A stretch of 64,000 nt of DNA from Vibrio azureus (GCF_002849855.1 NZ_CP018616.1:1364001-1428000); one strand, 5' to 3'; numbered from the stretch's first letter, positions 52,604 through 61,877 are shown. Notes: generated from the letters alone by a model not told the origin. Translations and numbers: made by a program.

Positions 52604-55453
52604 TTAAGACCCTGATATTGAACTTTCTGATGTGTTCACTAAAGATAAGCCGTTTGGTAAAGTATCACCAAAAACACGCTTTGAATCTTGCTTAGAGAGT
52701 ACTTGTACCTCCTGAACCATTGATATCCAAGAATCTGGAACTTTACTTTGCTTTAATTTTTGCAACACAACTTCGCGTAAATCATCGGCAATATCGCAAT
52801 GACGATCACCAGTTTTACGGCAAATCATAACGGCAGCAAAACCAATCATCGGTTCTTTTTGCCAGTTTTGCTCTAAGATCTTTGGCAGCCACTGCTCAAC
52901 TTGTTCTCTCGGAATAATATTATGCTGACTTCCATACAAAGGGGTACGAGAGGCCAAGCGACCTATTGCCCACCAGTGAGCTTGCAAAAATTGGCTGGTA
53001 TTCATCGCTTTACTTAAGAACCATGTGACTAGTAGAGCTTTATCTTCTAATTCCAAGTGTTCCAGTGAAGCAGATAAACGTACCATGGATTCATAGCCCA
53101 TATCTTGAGCAAGTTTTGCTGATTGTGGGTTTTTCATCGCTCCGGGGTGTAAGTATTTTGCAATATCAGCCAATATTGTTTCTTGCTGTTCTTGGCTTAA
53201 ACCGCCAGCAATACGACGCCAAAATACCCACCAGTCAGTCCAGCCTTGATGATTTTTGAATTGGATATTTTGTTGATAAAGAGGCCAAATTTGTTCTATA
53301 CGCCATGAGTCAGTCGGGTCACCAAAGCCAGGTCTTAAAGTAAAACCAGTAAGCCTTAGCCAGTTCTTTTCATGTGGCTCAGAGCGACGGCGACGTTTTC
53401 TCCCTTGTGCAAAGGCATCAAAAAGCTGACGAAGGGTGACAAAATCCCACTCATCTTTTTTGCCTAACTTTTTCTCAAGGGACTTTGTTAATGTTTTTAT
53501 TTCTGATGTTTCAGCACTTTTTTTATTGCCACTATAAAGGCGTGAAATAAGTGCTTTACATTCATTGAGACGAGGGGGAAGTTGAAAAATATCATGCTCA
53601 TCCAACTCCTGATTGCGCACTTCGAATTCAAGTTTCCAACGTTTATTGTCATCTATAGTGCTGACACATTCCATATTTAATGTGCCTACTTCTGTGAGTT
53701 TACAAGCGAGTTGAACCTCCACTCGCTCTTTTTGATTAGCCTCAAGTTGAAGACCTTCACCTTCAAGAGTCGTTATGTAGGGGGGAAGAGGGGTGAACAA
53801 GTCCGGCTCTACATTAATCATTTCACCATTTTTAATTGGAGTACTTTGATTTAGAGTGTCATGAATAGAAGTCAGTAAATTAAATCGTACTGGCTCACCG
53901 AGTGTTAATGAGAAACGACGACCACTTAGGCGTATTTCGTGACCTTCCTCTGTTCCTTTGGCGAGTAAACAAAGCGCTTGCGGTGATTGGTTTTTTTGCT
54001 GTAGATGTAAGAAATAGGAACGTGCCGAACCACCACCAATTTTTAAATGCGAACCATGTCGTGCTTTAGCAAATGCCACAGCACCAAAAGCAACAGATAA
54101 ATTAGGGTGAGGGTTATCCAAAATCGTGATCGGTTCACCACGCCAACTCGAGAGGAGTTCTGTCATTCGTTCAGTGATAAGCTCACTATTAAAAACACCA
54201 CCATTTAATAATAAAGCCACGGGGATAGCATCTTGCTCATTGTTCTCAATGCCTAAAGCTGCGCGTGAGACTTGTTGGTGTTGGTTTAAAAATTCTGCAA
54301 TATGTTTACTGACAGCAGGTTCAGAGGCGAAAGGCAGACCGAACTCAACAACTGCGCTGCGTCGTCTGTTGGGTAATTCGTTAAAATTGGACAGAGGAAA
54401 AAAACCATCTAAAGCGATTTGATGCACTTCATCCTTGAACAGCGTAATACTTTTAGTACTACTTAGTAGCTTTGAACCACTACCTAACATGGTAATTCTA
54501 ACTTCATCTGGTGAGTGAATGACAAGTAATTTTTCTTTTGCGCTTCGAGTCTGCTGAATCAGTTTAGTTAAGTTAGCTGCTGTTAGCTTTTTGTTATGCT
54601 CAAAGCGACTTTCAGCTAGATGAGCTAACGCCAAATCTAGATTATCGCCTCCCAACATTAAGTGTTCGCCTACGCCAATCCGGTTAAGGGCGAGATTATT
54701 ACCATTGGACTCGTCTTGATCAGTAAAGCGTGCTTCGATTAGGCTTAAGTCAGTTGTACCACCACCTACATCACAAACAAGAATGAGAGGGCTATTGATT
54801 AAATCTTGGCTTGCACTGTTTTGGTGGCGTGTATACCAGTCGTAGCAAACCGCTTGCGGCTCTTCCAATAAAACAATATTTCTTAAACCAGCCAGTTCTG
54901 CAGCATCAAGGGTATATTGTCGTGCTGTTTCATCAAATGAGGCGGGTACGGTGATAACCACCTCTTGATCTTCTAATTTATTGCTCGGGTTACGATAGTT
55001 CCACGCTTGGCGGATATGATTTAAGTAACTGCTGCTAGCAACAATCGGTGATACTTTTTCGACATCCTGTGTGCTTGCCCATGGCAGGATAGCAGAATGG
55101 CGATCAACAGCATTATGCGATAACCAACTCTTGGCGCTGTATACTTGACGCCCCTCAACTTTAGCTCCTAGTTCTCTTGCCCATTCACCGATAATGATGT
55201 GGTGGATGTCTCCTTTGACGGGCTGATTTTCCCATGGGAGAGTCAGGTCCGAAGGTGAGACCTGCTCTTTTGCTGGATGGTAGCGAAATGAGGGCAATAA
55301 GGGTTTGCGCACGACTTCACCAGGACCAATTAGTTGATCGATTTCAAATATAGAAACGTTGGACTGTGAGAGGTTATTAGTAAGCTCACAATAAGCCACA
55401 ACGGTATTGGTAGTCCCAAGGTCAATACCAACAAGAAAACGAGGAGGTGCCAT
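52604..55453 (-). CDS. Large Hsp70-family protein with C-terminal DUF3731-type region
   Basis: The 949-residue protein begins with an Hsp70 ATPase domain: phosphate-1 motif VGIDLGTTNTVVAYCE, phosphate-2 motif LVCDVGGGTTDLSLIEA, and adenosine-side motif VALLLNGGVFNSEL. After about residue 560 the usual peptide-binding domain and lid are replaced by a long helical region (for example RKRRRRSEPHEKNWLRLTGF, WTDWWVFWRRIAGGLSQEQQ, HWWAIGRLASRTPLYGSQHN) of the DUF3731 type. It is the last gene of a three-gene operon, 71 bp after the other Hsp70 gene, with a terminator-like hairpin in between. Client and co-chaperones are unknown; no DnaJ or GrpE gene is nearby. Confidence 0.88.
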   Translation of the reverse strand: MAPPRFLVGIDLGTTNTVVAYCELTNNLSQSNVSIFEIDQLIGPGEVVRKPLLPSFRYHPAKEQVSPSDLTLPWENQPVKGDIHHIIIGEWARELGAKVEGRQVYSAKSWLSHNAVDRHSAILPWASTQDVEKVSPIVASSSYLNHIRQAWNYRNPSNKLEDQEVVITVPASFDETARQYTLDAAELAGLRNIVLLEEPQAVCYDWYTRHQNSASQDLINSPLILVCDVGGGTTDLSLIEARFTDQDESNGNNLALNRIGVGEHLMLGGDNLDLALAHLAESRFEHNKKLTAANLTKLIQQTRSAKEKLLVIHSPDEVRITMLGSGSKLLSSTKSITLFKDEVHQIALDGFFPLSNFNELPNRRRSAVVEFGLPFASEPAVSKHIAEFLNQHQQVSRAALGIENNEQDAIPVALLLNGGVFNSELITERMTELLSSWRGEPITILDNPHPNLSVAFGAVAFAKARHGSHLKIGGGSARSYFLHLQQKNQSPQALCLLAKGTEEGHEIRLSGRRFSLTLGEPVRFNLLTSIHDTLNQSTPIKNGEMINVEPDLFTPLPPYITTLEGEGLQLEANQKERVEVQLACKLTEVGTLNMECVSTIDDNKRWKLEFEVRNQELDEHDIFQLPPRLNECKALISRLYSGNKKSAETSEIKTLTKSLEKKLGKKDEWDFVTLRQLFDAFAQGRKRRRRSEPHEKNWLRLTGFTLRPGFGDPTDSWRIEQIWPLYQQNIQFKNHQGWTDWWVFWRRIAGGLSQEQQETILADIAKYLHPGAMKNPQSAKLAQDMGYESMVRLSASLEHLELEDKALLVTWFLSKAMNTSQFLQAHWWAIGRLASRTPLYGSQHNIIPREQVEQWLPKILEQNWQKEPMIGFAAVMICRKTGDRHCDIADDLREVVLQKLKQSKVPDSWISMVQEVQVLSKQDSKRVFGDTLPNGLSLVNTSESSISGS

Positions 55454-55492
55454 AAAAACCTTTTTGTATTAACAAGCCTTTTAGTATTAAAA

Positions 55493-55513
55493 ACGGCACC
55501 GGGAAGGTGCCGT
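55493..55513 (-). terminator. Terminator-like hairpin between the two Hsp70 genes
   Basis: ACGGCACC (55493-55500) pairs with GGTGCCGT (55506-55513) around a 5-base loop. On the minus strand the stem is followed by TTTTTAAT, a genuine intrinsic-terminator layout, placed before the second Hsp70 gene. Partial read-through would set the ratio of the two proteins. Confidence 0.75.
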
Positions 55514-55524
55514 TGAAGCTTTAA

Positions 55525-57474
55525 TTATGAATTATCTGAATGACCGCTTGCATCATCACGAACATCAAACTCTACATGCCATGTTTGGCCATTGTCTGAG
55601 GCAATTGCTTCTAAATAAAGTGTGCCAAGTTCCGTAACTCTTGAAGCCAGTGTGACAGGAACGACTTCTCCCTCACGTCGCCCTTCAGAGGCAGAAAGAG
55701 TCACTTGAATTTCTGGAAGTTCTTCCAGTTCCTCGGGAGACCAATAATCGAGATGAGTTCCTGCAATATCTTCACGACGGACGGTAGAACCAAAGAACTG
55801 AAAGTTTACTGGTTGGCCAATGATCAGACCAAATTCTTGACTTGGGACATCAACACTTGAACCCTCTTCCATACCAAAAGGAGCCACACAAAGTGCTTCC
55901 ATTGGGGGATCCATGCCAGGGATTGCAGGCATGGCACTCTCGATGCCGACATAATAAGCAGAAGCGATACCACCACGAATTCGGACGCCTTGGCCTCTTC
56001 GCACTGCTCCATAGTAAGCAGCACCATTGGCCACAGCAAGGTCAAGATCAACACCGGTAAGAGGTTTTGCCATCTCTGCGTCAGCTTCAAGCAACCATTC
56101 ATTGATGGTGTCTTCTAAACGGGAAGCAAGAAGTGTCGATTTTAATACGCCGCCATTGAACAGTATAGCGGTTGGCTTAATGAAGTCAGCAGATACGGTG
56201 GGCTCTGAACCAGGCATTCCTGGCATATTAGCGAAGGGATTAAAATCTTGACCAGCATTGGTCTCTTTGCTCTTGTCAGAGTTCAGAGCATTCGCTTGCT
56301 TAGAGAGAAAGCCTGCGATGTGACGTGTAATTCCGGCGTCTTGTGCATAAGGCAGACCCATTTGCGTTAATGCTCCGCGATTACGATGAATCGGGTGTTC
56401 AGTTATCGACACGGAAGGAAAAAAGCCGTCGACGAGAGTTTGTTGTACTTCTTCTTGAGTCAGCTCAGTTTTAAGAGTTGCCCCCAGTAATTTAGAACCA
56501 CGGCTAGGGACAACAATAGGTACAGACTGAAGGTCAGCGTCATTTAGAAGGTCTTCTTTTGCATCTCGGCATGCGTGCATCATGGCTTGAACTTGCCATG
56601 GCTGAAGCTCTTTACCTTCTTGCGCGAGTTTCATTTTTAGGCGATAGGCGAGCGCTAAGTCCATATTGTCTCCACCGAGGAGAATATGTTCGCCAACAGC
56701 AATTCGATTGAGACTTAGATTACCATTATCTTCGGTCACTTCGACTAAAGATAAATCGGTGGTCCCCCCGCCGATATCGATGACCAGCACAATGTCACCC
56801 ACTTCAACTTCTTCGCGCCATTTGTCATTACTATTATCAATCCAATTATAAAGGGCGGCTTGAGGTTCCTCTAAAAGCGTGAGATGAACAAATCCAATAT
56901 TGCGAGCCGCTTCAGCCGTTAGGTCTCTTGCAGCAGGATCAAAGGAAGCAGGAACAGTAATCGTGATATCTTGCTCACTGAGGCAATGCTCAGGGTGCTC
57001 ATAATTCCAGGCTTCTTTCAAATGCTCTAGATACAATTCTGTGGCACGAAGTGGTGATACTTTCTCAACTTCTTCAGGGCTACCAGCAGGCAAAAATGCC
57101 TCACGACGATTGACGCCTGCGTGACAGAGCCAAGACTTGGCACTTGATATTAAACGAATTGGGGTCTTTGCACCTAGATTACGCGCGATGGCACCCACTA
57201 GAGCGGTGGGCTCACTTGACCATGGTAAAACTCGAGATTGTGGGCTCATTTCATGCTCATGAGGTTGATATAAAAACGAGCCTAATTGACTGCGATTTTC
57301 TACTGTTCCTGGAGCAGTAAGTTGAGGAATAGGCATCACTTGTACGCGTGCGTTTTCGTCTTGGGTATCAACAAAAGACAGAACACAGTGGGTGGTGCCT
57401 AAGTCGATACCTACGCTATATTTAGGTGCCATATTTTCTAGTCCTTCATCATTGACGACTTGTGTATTACTCAT
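55525..57474 (-). CDS. Divergent Hsp70-family protein
   Basis: The 649-residue protein has an Hsp70 ATPase domain with GIDLGTTHCVLSFVDTQ, VLVIDIGGGTTDLSLVEV and TAILFNGGVLKSTLL. An insertion rich in Asn, Pro and Met sits near residue 400 (QDFNPFANMPGMPGSEPT), and a short C-terminal beta domain (about 540-640) follows in place of the normal DnaK substrate domain. The ATG at 57474 overlaps the upstream gene's TGA (TGATG), so translation is coupled; a GTG one codon earlier is possible. It resembles the DnaK-like proteins encoded with DUF2760. Not DnaK, HscA or HscC. Confidence 0.9.
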   Translation of the reverse strand: MSNTQVVNDEGLENMAPKYSVGIDLGTTHCVLSFVDTQDENARVQVMPIPQLTAPGTVENRSQLGSFLYQPHEHEMSPQSRVLPWSSEPTALVGAIARNLGAKTPIRLISSAKSWLCHAGVNRREAFLPAGSPEEVEKVSPLRATELYLEHLKEAWNYEHPEHCLSEQDITITVPASFDPAARDLTAEAARNIGFVHLTLLEEPQAALYNWIDNSNDKWREEVEVGDIVLVIDIGGGTTDLSLVEVTEDNGNLSLNRIAVGEHILLGGDNMDLALAYRLKMKLAQEGKELQPWQVQAMMHACRDAKEDLLNDADLQSVPIVVPSRGSKLLGATLKTELTQEEVQQTLVDGFFPSVSITEHPIHRNRGALTQMGLPYAQDAGITRHIAGFLSKQANALNSDKSKETNAGQDFNPFANMPGMPGSEPTVSADFIKPTAILFNGGVLKSTLLASRLEDTINEWLLEADAEMAKPLTGVDLDLAVANGAAYYGAVRRGQGVRIRGGIASAYYVGIESAMPAIPGMDPPMEALCVAPFGMEEGSSVDVPSQEFGLIIGQPVNFQFFGSTVRREDIAGTHLDYWSPEELEELPEIQVTLSASEGRREGEVVPVTLASRVTELGTLYLEAIASDNGQTWHVEFDVRDDASGHSDNS

Positions 57475-58106
57475 CACAATTCAACCTCGGCTGGTGCGAT
57501 GATACTTGCGTCGTAATTCTCTGCTAATTTAGGTAAGTTCATCGACGTTGCTTTCCAGCCTTTGTGGATCAATGTACCAGTAAAAGGTGCGTGCCCCGTA
57601 ACGTTGCCAGTTAAGCGAACTTCTTGAGCGTTGAAGCCTTCTTCGATGGTAATGCGTGTTTCTTCTTCTTCGTTACGAATATGAGCAAGAGTGACATAAT
57701 CACCTAAGACTTTTTGACCACCAGAATGAATAACTCGGGCCGCGGCTCCGACCTCTTCATCAGAAAATGCAGTGAGGTCTTCTTTTAAGAAATCAATCAG
57801 ACGCGCTTCTTGTTGCATTAAGGTCAGCAACTGCATTGCTGAATCAGTAGAAGCGGTTGCCAACTTAGATTCGACTTCAACGACTTTTTCGACCACTTTC
57901 TCGACTTCGATAACCTTTTCAACTTCGACGATTTTCTCAACCGGCTTTTCAACCTCGATGATTTTCTCTACAGGCTTTTCTATTGTTTTTTCGATGACTT
58001 TAGGTTTTCGAGCGACTAACCAAAGAAGAAGTAATAGGGCAGAAGCTGCGAGGCCTGCATGGAGCATATCGAAAGTAGGTGGAATGAGGTTCAAATCAAT
58101 GTTCAT
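57474..58106 (-). CDS. DUF2760 membrane-anchored coiled-coil protein
   Basis: The 210-residue protein has one N-terminal membrane helix (residues about 14-31, MLHAGLAASALLLLLWLVAR). A tandem charged repeat follows, built from IEKPVEKIIEVEKPVEKIVE-like units with period about six (residues 37-78). The C-terminal DUF2760 domain begins near residue 90 (MQLLTLMQQEARLIDFLKED) and ends with GWKATSMNLPKLAENYD. It is the first gene of the operon and could anchor the two Hsp70 proteins at the inner membrane, an inference from gene order. The coding repeat is also visible in the DNA. Confidence 0.87.
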   Translation of the reverse strand: MNIDLNLIPPTFDMLHAGLAASALLLLLWLVARKPKVIEKTIEKPVEKIIEVEKPVEKIVEVEKVIEVEKVVEKVVEVESKLATASTDSAMQLLTLMQQEARLIDFLKEDLTAFSDEEVGAAARVIHSGGQKVLGDYVTLAHIRNEEEETRITIEEGFNAQEVRLTGNVTGHAPFTGTLIHKGWKATSMNLPKLAENYDASIIAPAEVEL

Positions 58107-58438
58107 GACATTTTACTCTTTTATTGATTCATTGATGTTAAGTATCGGAACTAACGAAGACGATTCACTTTCTAGGTTTACCCATTTATGTTTGTTGGGC
58201 TCATGAGTTTAGCGCTGCTCAAACACAACACTAAATTAGAAATACGTTTTATCATCGACTTTAGCGTTTTAATTAAGTTAGATACTAAAATGATGATGAA
58301 TGTTAGCATATTCAATCTTTAAGGCTGTAATAATTCGTCGATATGGTTCATGATTAGCATGAAAAAACACCACTGAACGATAAAATCAGACAATTTGCCT
58401 GGCTTTTACCTGCCAGCAAAGGCTGTTTATAAAGTAGC
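58107..58438. other. Upstream region of the Hsp70 operon
   Basis: About 330 bp between the DUF2760 gene and a repeat copy. It should contain the operon's promoter. I looked for a heat-shock sigma32 promoter on the minus strand and found no convincing CTTGAA/CCCCAT pair. No gene visible. Confidence 0.4.
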
Positions 58439-58618
58439 TATACCCAAGTGACCTCAAAATGCTTGATTCAGTGACACGCAATCAAAGAGCGAGTGACCTT
58501 AAATCTCAGGCTTTGTTAAACGATTCTCAATGTAGAACCGCTATATCTACAAATCGTTGCTGTGCCTGGGATCTAAGGTCATCACGCTGAACACGTACTT
58601 TAAGGTGGCTTGGGAATA
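58439..58618. repeat. Full-length palindromic intergenic repeat (180 bp)
   Basis: Same layout and length as the copy at 5081: TATACCCAAGTGACCTCAAA at the left, CTCAGGCTTTGTTAAACGAT in the middle, and a more degraded right end (TTTAAGGTGGCTTGGGAATA). It ends 31 bp before the start codon of the CHASE-GGDEF gene, so that gene's transcript or promoter must include it. Confidence 0.88.
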
Positions 58619-58649
58619 AAGATTTCAAAGCATGATGGCATGAACTGGT

Positions 58650-60191
58650 ATGAGTATTCGAACAATTAAACATTATCTTTTCAGACACTCTATGGCATCG
58701 GTTATGGGTTTTCTGGCGGTTTTAGTCACTACTGCTGGTGTGATTCTCGCTGCTGCTGAGATTCAGTCTCGGTATACTAGGACGATTTTAAATACAATGG
58801 CAGATCGTCAAGCCGATGCTCTACAAAATGCAATTGAGAATGATTTGGCTTTTATTGGGGCGGGTGCAAACTTTTTTCATTCTGTCGACCAAAGCTATTG
58901 GGACCAGTTTCCTTTTTTTGCTAAGCAAGTTATAGAAAACTCAAACAGTTTAATTGCTTTACAGTGGCTACAGCGTGTTGAGCCAGATCAAGTTGAATCT
59001 TATATTGAAAGTGTCAAAAGTACACATTCTGACTTTGAAGTGTTTACTGTGCTGTCGACAGGCGAAAGAGTAACAGGAAATATTCTTGAAGCAGGTAAAC
59101 CCTTGTTTATTTTGTCGGACATATACCCAAGAACAAAGCAAAACCTATCTTTATTAGGCTTTTATTCATCACGTGAGCGGTTTGATTTGGTTCTGAACGA
59201 TTTACACACTTATGAACGGCCTAATATTTCCGATAAAGTTCGCTTGCTTCAAGATGGTTATGATAAATCAGTAAGTAAGAGTGGACTCTTAGTCTATCAT
59301 CCAGTATTTAGTTATGATTCTCATGAGTTTTTAGGTGTTGTCGTAGGTGTGCTTCGCAGCTACATTTATTTTAGAGACCTAGTGACAAAAACAGCCAGCG
59401 AAATGAAAATGTCCTTGAAGGTTAAGGATTTAGGGTTTGACGCTAATGACGATCCTGTGCTGTTTAAGAGTGAAGATTGGGATGACATTGATGGGGAAAG
59501 CATTAGTAGAAAAGTGATGTTATCTAATAGAGAATGGCAGATTGATTTTAAGCTTTCAGCAACACTCTTAACTTGGGAAAGAACAGTCCTTTATTCCATC
59601 GCACTTTCTGGTTTTTTAATTGCCTGTTTAATTGCTTATATCATCAGCTTGCAGTCTCGAGAGAAAGAACGACTGTCTGCTATGTTGGAACGTAAAACCT
59701 CCCAATTGAAGTGGATGGCAGAGAGAGATCCACTTACACAGCAATACAATCGGCGTAAATTCAATGATGACTTAGCCAATCAGGTTAAGCAAAAACATAA
59801 ATTTTCGTTAATAGGTTTCGATATTGATCACTTTAAATCAGTCAATGACGGTTATGGTCACCTAGCAGGGGATGAAACGTTAAACCATGTCACTGATCTG
59901 ATTGTGGAACAACTGTTGGAAGGGGATAAACTGTATCGCTCTGGCGGCGATGAATTTTGTATTATTTCGCAACTTTCTGATAAGACTCAGCTTCGGTCTT
60001 ATTTAGACAAAATCAGGCAACGTATTGCAAGTACTTCATTTTTGTACAAAGGACAGCCTATATGTTGTTCGCTTAGTATTGGCGCTGTTATTTATCAAGG
60101 TGAAGAGTCCGAGAGTTTGTACAATAAAATGGATAAACAGATGTATTGTTGCAAAGAAAATGGGCGTAACTCAGTGTCAATTGGTGATTAA
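58650..60191 (+). CDS. Membrane diguanylate cyclase with CHASE sensor domain
   Basis: The 513-residue protein has a first membrane helix (residues 15-37) and a periplasmic CHASE-type domain to about 310 (LIALQWLQRVEPDQVESYIE, GLLVYHPVFSYDSHEFLGVV). A second helix (SIALSGFLIACLIAYIISL), a coiled-coil and a GGDEF domain (DPLTQQYNRRKF, GFDIDHFKSVNDGYGHLAGD, YRSGGDEFCII) follow. The active site is intact. The inhibitory RxxD site expected five residues before GGDEF reads LEGD here, so product inhibition is probably absent. The start is ATG 58650; no strong ribosome binding site. Confidence 0.93.
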   Translation: MSIRTIKHYLFRHSMASVMGFLAVLVTTAGVILAAAEIQSRYTRTILNTMADRQADALQNAIENDLAFIGAGANFFHSVDQSYWDQFPFFAKQVIENSNSLIALQWLQRVEPDQVESYIESVKSTHSDFEVFTVLSTGERVTGNILEAGKPLFILSDIYPRTKQNLSLLGFYSSRERFDLVLNDLHTYERPNISDKVRLLQDGYDKSVSKSGLLVYHPVFSYDSHEFLGVVVGVLRSYIYFRDLVTKTASEMKMSLKVKDLGFDANDDPVLFKSEDWDDIDGESISRKVMLSNREWQIDFKLSATLLTWERTVLYSIALSGFLIACLIAYIISLQSREKERLSAMLERKTSQLKWMAERDPLTQQYNRRKFNDDLANQVKQKHKFSLIGFDIDHFKSVNDGYGHLAGDETLNHVTDLIVEQLLEGDKLYRSGGDEFCIISQLSDKTQLRSYLDKIRQRIASTSFLYKGQPICCSLSIGAVIYQGEESESLYNKMDKQMYCCKENGRNSVSIGD

Positions 60192-60270
60192 TTCATCTCA
60201 GAAATTCGAGTTTGATCTTCAGTTAAGGTAATATACGTCTAACTCAATTCGCTTTTTATTAGGTCAATTT

Positions 60271-60801
60271 ATGAATCATAACCGTATCGTCTGCTTCGAT
60301 TTAGAAATGTGCTGTTGGAGTGAAAATGGCGTAGGCCGTACGGGAGAAATCATTGAAATAGGGCTAGCAGAAGTTGATTTATCCTCTGGTGAGATCGTTA
60401 AGCGAGCACAGTATTATGTCAAACCTGAACAAGATGAAGTATCGCTTTTTTGTGCTGAATTGACAGGTATTACGCCGCGTAAAATCGAAAAACAAGGAAG
60501 ACCATTGGAAGAGGTACTTAAATCCATAGTGAAGAATTTTGGTGGTAGGAATAAGATTTATGCCTCATGGGGACGTGATGATCAAATTTTAATTAAAGAG
60601 TGCAACGACAAAGGGATTGCGCTCCCTTTTACGGAGTTCATTAATTTAGCCACTCTTTATCGTATCCAAAACCGACTTAAAGATAAACGCATTGGCCACC
60701 GAGTAGCGCAGGAGAGCAAAGGTATTGATTGGGAAGGGCGTCAGCACTCTGGTTACGTGGACGCTTATAATCTCGCAAAACTCGCCCTTGTTATGTTGTA
60801 A
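60271..60801 (+). CDS. ERI1-like 3'-5' exonuclease (DEDDh family)
   Basis: The 176-residue protein has ExoI motif RIVCFDLEMCCWSENG, a GEIIEIGLAEVDL segment, ExoII region YASWGRDDQILIKEC and ExoIII motif QHSGYVDAYNLAKLAL. FDLEMCCW and the WGRDD-type ExoII are closer to the eukaryotic-like ERI1/3'hExo and KapD group than to DnaQ. An RNA 3'-end trimming role is possible by family, not shown. The gene stands alone, with a short gap after the cyclase gene. Confidence 0.85.
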   Translation: MNHNRIVCFDLEMCCWSENGVGRTGEIIEIGLAEVDLSSGEIVKRAQYYVKPEQDEVSLFCAELTGITPRKIEKQGRPLEEVLKSIVKNFGGRNKIYASWGRDDQILIKECNDKGIALPFTEFINLATLYRIQNRLKDKRIGHRVAQESKGIDWEGRQHSGYVDAYNLAKLALVML

Positions 60802-60881
60802 GTGTCTGCAATGTAGGACCTATGTTTCAATATACCCATATTTTAACGTACCATGTTTTAATGCAGAGGTAAGATAAACGT

Positions 60882-61337
60882 TTATTGGTCAAGATTGCCA
60901 TCAGATTGAAGTTTTGCTCGGATAAACTCGCTATGATCCACATAAAGAAGTTCTGCGGTTTTACGAATCACCGCTTCTTCAATAGGATCGAGCTCTCCGT
61001 CAGCAAAAGCTACCTCCCACATACTTTTTATCAGCTCGTATCGTGTTTGCTGAGAAAGTGTTCTTAATTGTGACGTGAAGTCATACAATGAGGCTGAATC
61101 GTTTGAAATCTTTTGTGCTTCCTCCAGTAGAGTAACGACTTGCTGTTCATTTAAGGAAAGCAGCTTTTTAAGCAAGACACGTTGTGTATGTAGCTCTTTT
61201 TCATCAACATTATGATCGGCATCAGCAACTTCACACAGTAAGCAGGCAATGGCTAGGTTTGGAGACAGCGCCGTAGATTGACCCAAATCAGCTCCCTCAA
61301 TAAGTTGTTTAAACAGAGATGTGAGTTTGTTAAACAT
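60882..61337 (-). CDS. TerB-family tellurite resistance-like protein
   Basis: The 151-residue soluble protein contains the paired acidic motifs of TerB and the DjlA N-terminal domain: LCEVADADHNVDEKE and VAFADGELDPIEEAVIRK, which can bind metal ions. Other ter genes (terC, terD, terE) are not present nearby, so a link with tellurite is not implied. Single gene, ATG with a nearby GGAAAAT sequence. Confidence 0.87.
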   Translation of the reverse strand: MFNKLTSLFKQLIEGADLGQSTALSPNLAIACLLCEVADADHNVDEKELHTQRVLLKKLLSLNEQQVVTLLEEAQKISNDSASLYDFTSQLRTLSQQTRYELIKSMWEVAFADGELDPIEEAVIRKTAELLYVDHSEFIRAKLQSDGNLDQ

Positions 61338-61523
61338 AAATTTTCCTATTGGCCTTTTTTATTAAGATGAGCCCTAATCAAAGAAATCTCAAGTTTGACT
61401 CGTATTCGCTTGAATGAGTGAATGTTTATGTACATACCTTAACGACAGAGGTATTTGAATATCGCCTTGAGCCAGTTTGTCGATGCCATTATTTCTTTCT
61501 ATAGCTTGTTTATTTCCATTAAC

Positions 61524-61877
61524 TTATGACTCTAGCGGATTGTTTTCAAGTATTTCTAGGACCTGTGAACTGCTTAATTCATGCCCCATTAAAAACAGAG
61601 CTAATAATGCATCGACTTTAGATGTATGTGAGCTGGTTTCTTGAAGAATTTGAGACAAACGCCAACGGATAAGCTCGATTTCATGAGTCACGAAGCCACG
61701 ACCTTCTTCATCCCCTTGGTTATCTTCAGGTGCATTATCAAAATGTAAAAAAAGCATATTGCCATCGAAGTGGGTATCTTCTAATCGCTCAGGTAGCCAT
61801 TCTTCTCCCATTACAACATCGGGGTCGTGCTGTTGGAGCAATTGGCTAATGATAATGTTGAGTTCTGATGCTTTCAC
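61524..61877 (-). CDS. Hypothetical protein (117 aa)
   Basis: The 117-residue acidic soluble protein begins MKASELNIIISQLLQQHDPD and contains WLPERLEDTHFDGNMLFLHF, an acidic loop (NAPEDNQGDEEGRGF) and a helical C-terminus (LLALFLMGHELSSSQVLEIL). No motif or signal is recognised. A continuous frame with a plausible start and composition like a soluble protein argues for a real gene. It lies downstream of nothing on its strand and is divergent from the secreted protein gene at 62173. Confidence 0.6.
   Translation of the reverse strand: MKASELNIIISQLLQQHDPDVVMGEEWLPERLEDTHFDGNMLFLHFDNAPEDNQGDEEGRGFVTHEIELIRWRLSQILQETSSHTSKVDALLALFLMGHELSSSQVLEILENNPLES

Noticed and set aside
58107..58438. Heat-shock (sigma32) promoter for the Hsp70 operon
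   Set aside because: A TTTGAG/CATGAGCCC arrangement on the minus strand only loosely resembles the consensus; spacing and bases are poor.
5081..58618. Repeats as integron attC sites (Vibrio superintegron)
   Set aside because: Flanking genes are housekeeping genes on both strands in operons, not single-gene cassettes, and no attC core (GTTRRRY) spacing or integrase is present.
5081..58618. Repeats as a CRISPR array
   Set aside because: Copies are dispersed by kilobases, variable in length and palindromic throughout; no spacers and no cas genes.
60882..61337. Tellurite resistance operon
   Set aside because: Only one TerB-like gene is present; no terA, terC, terD or terE in the window.
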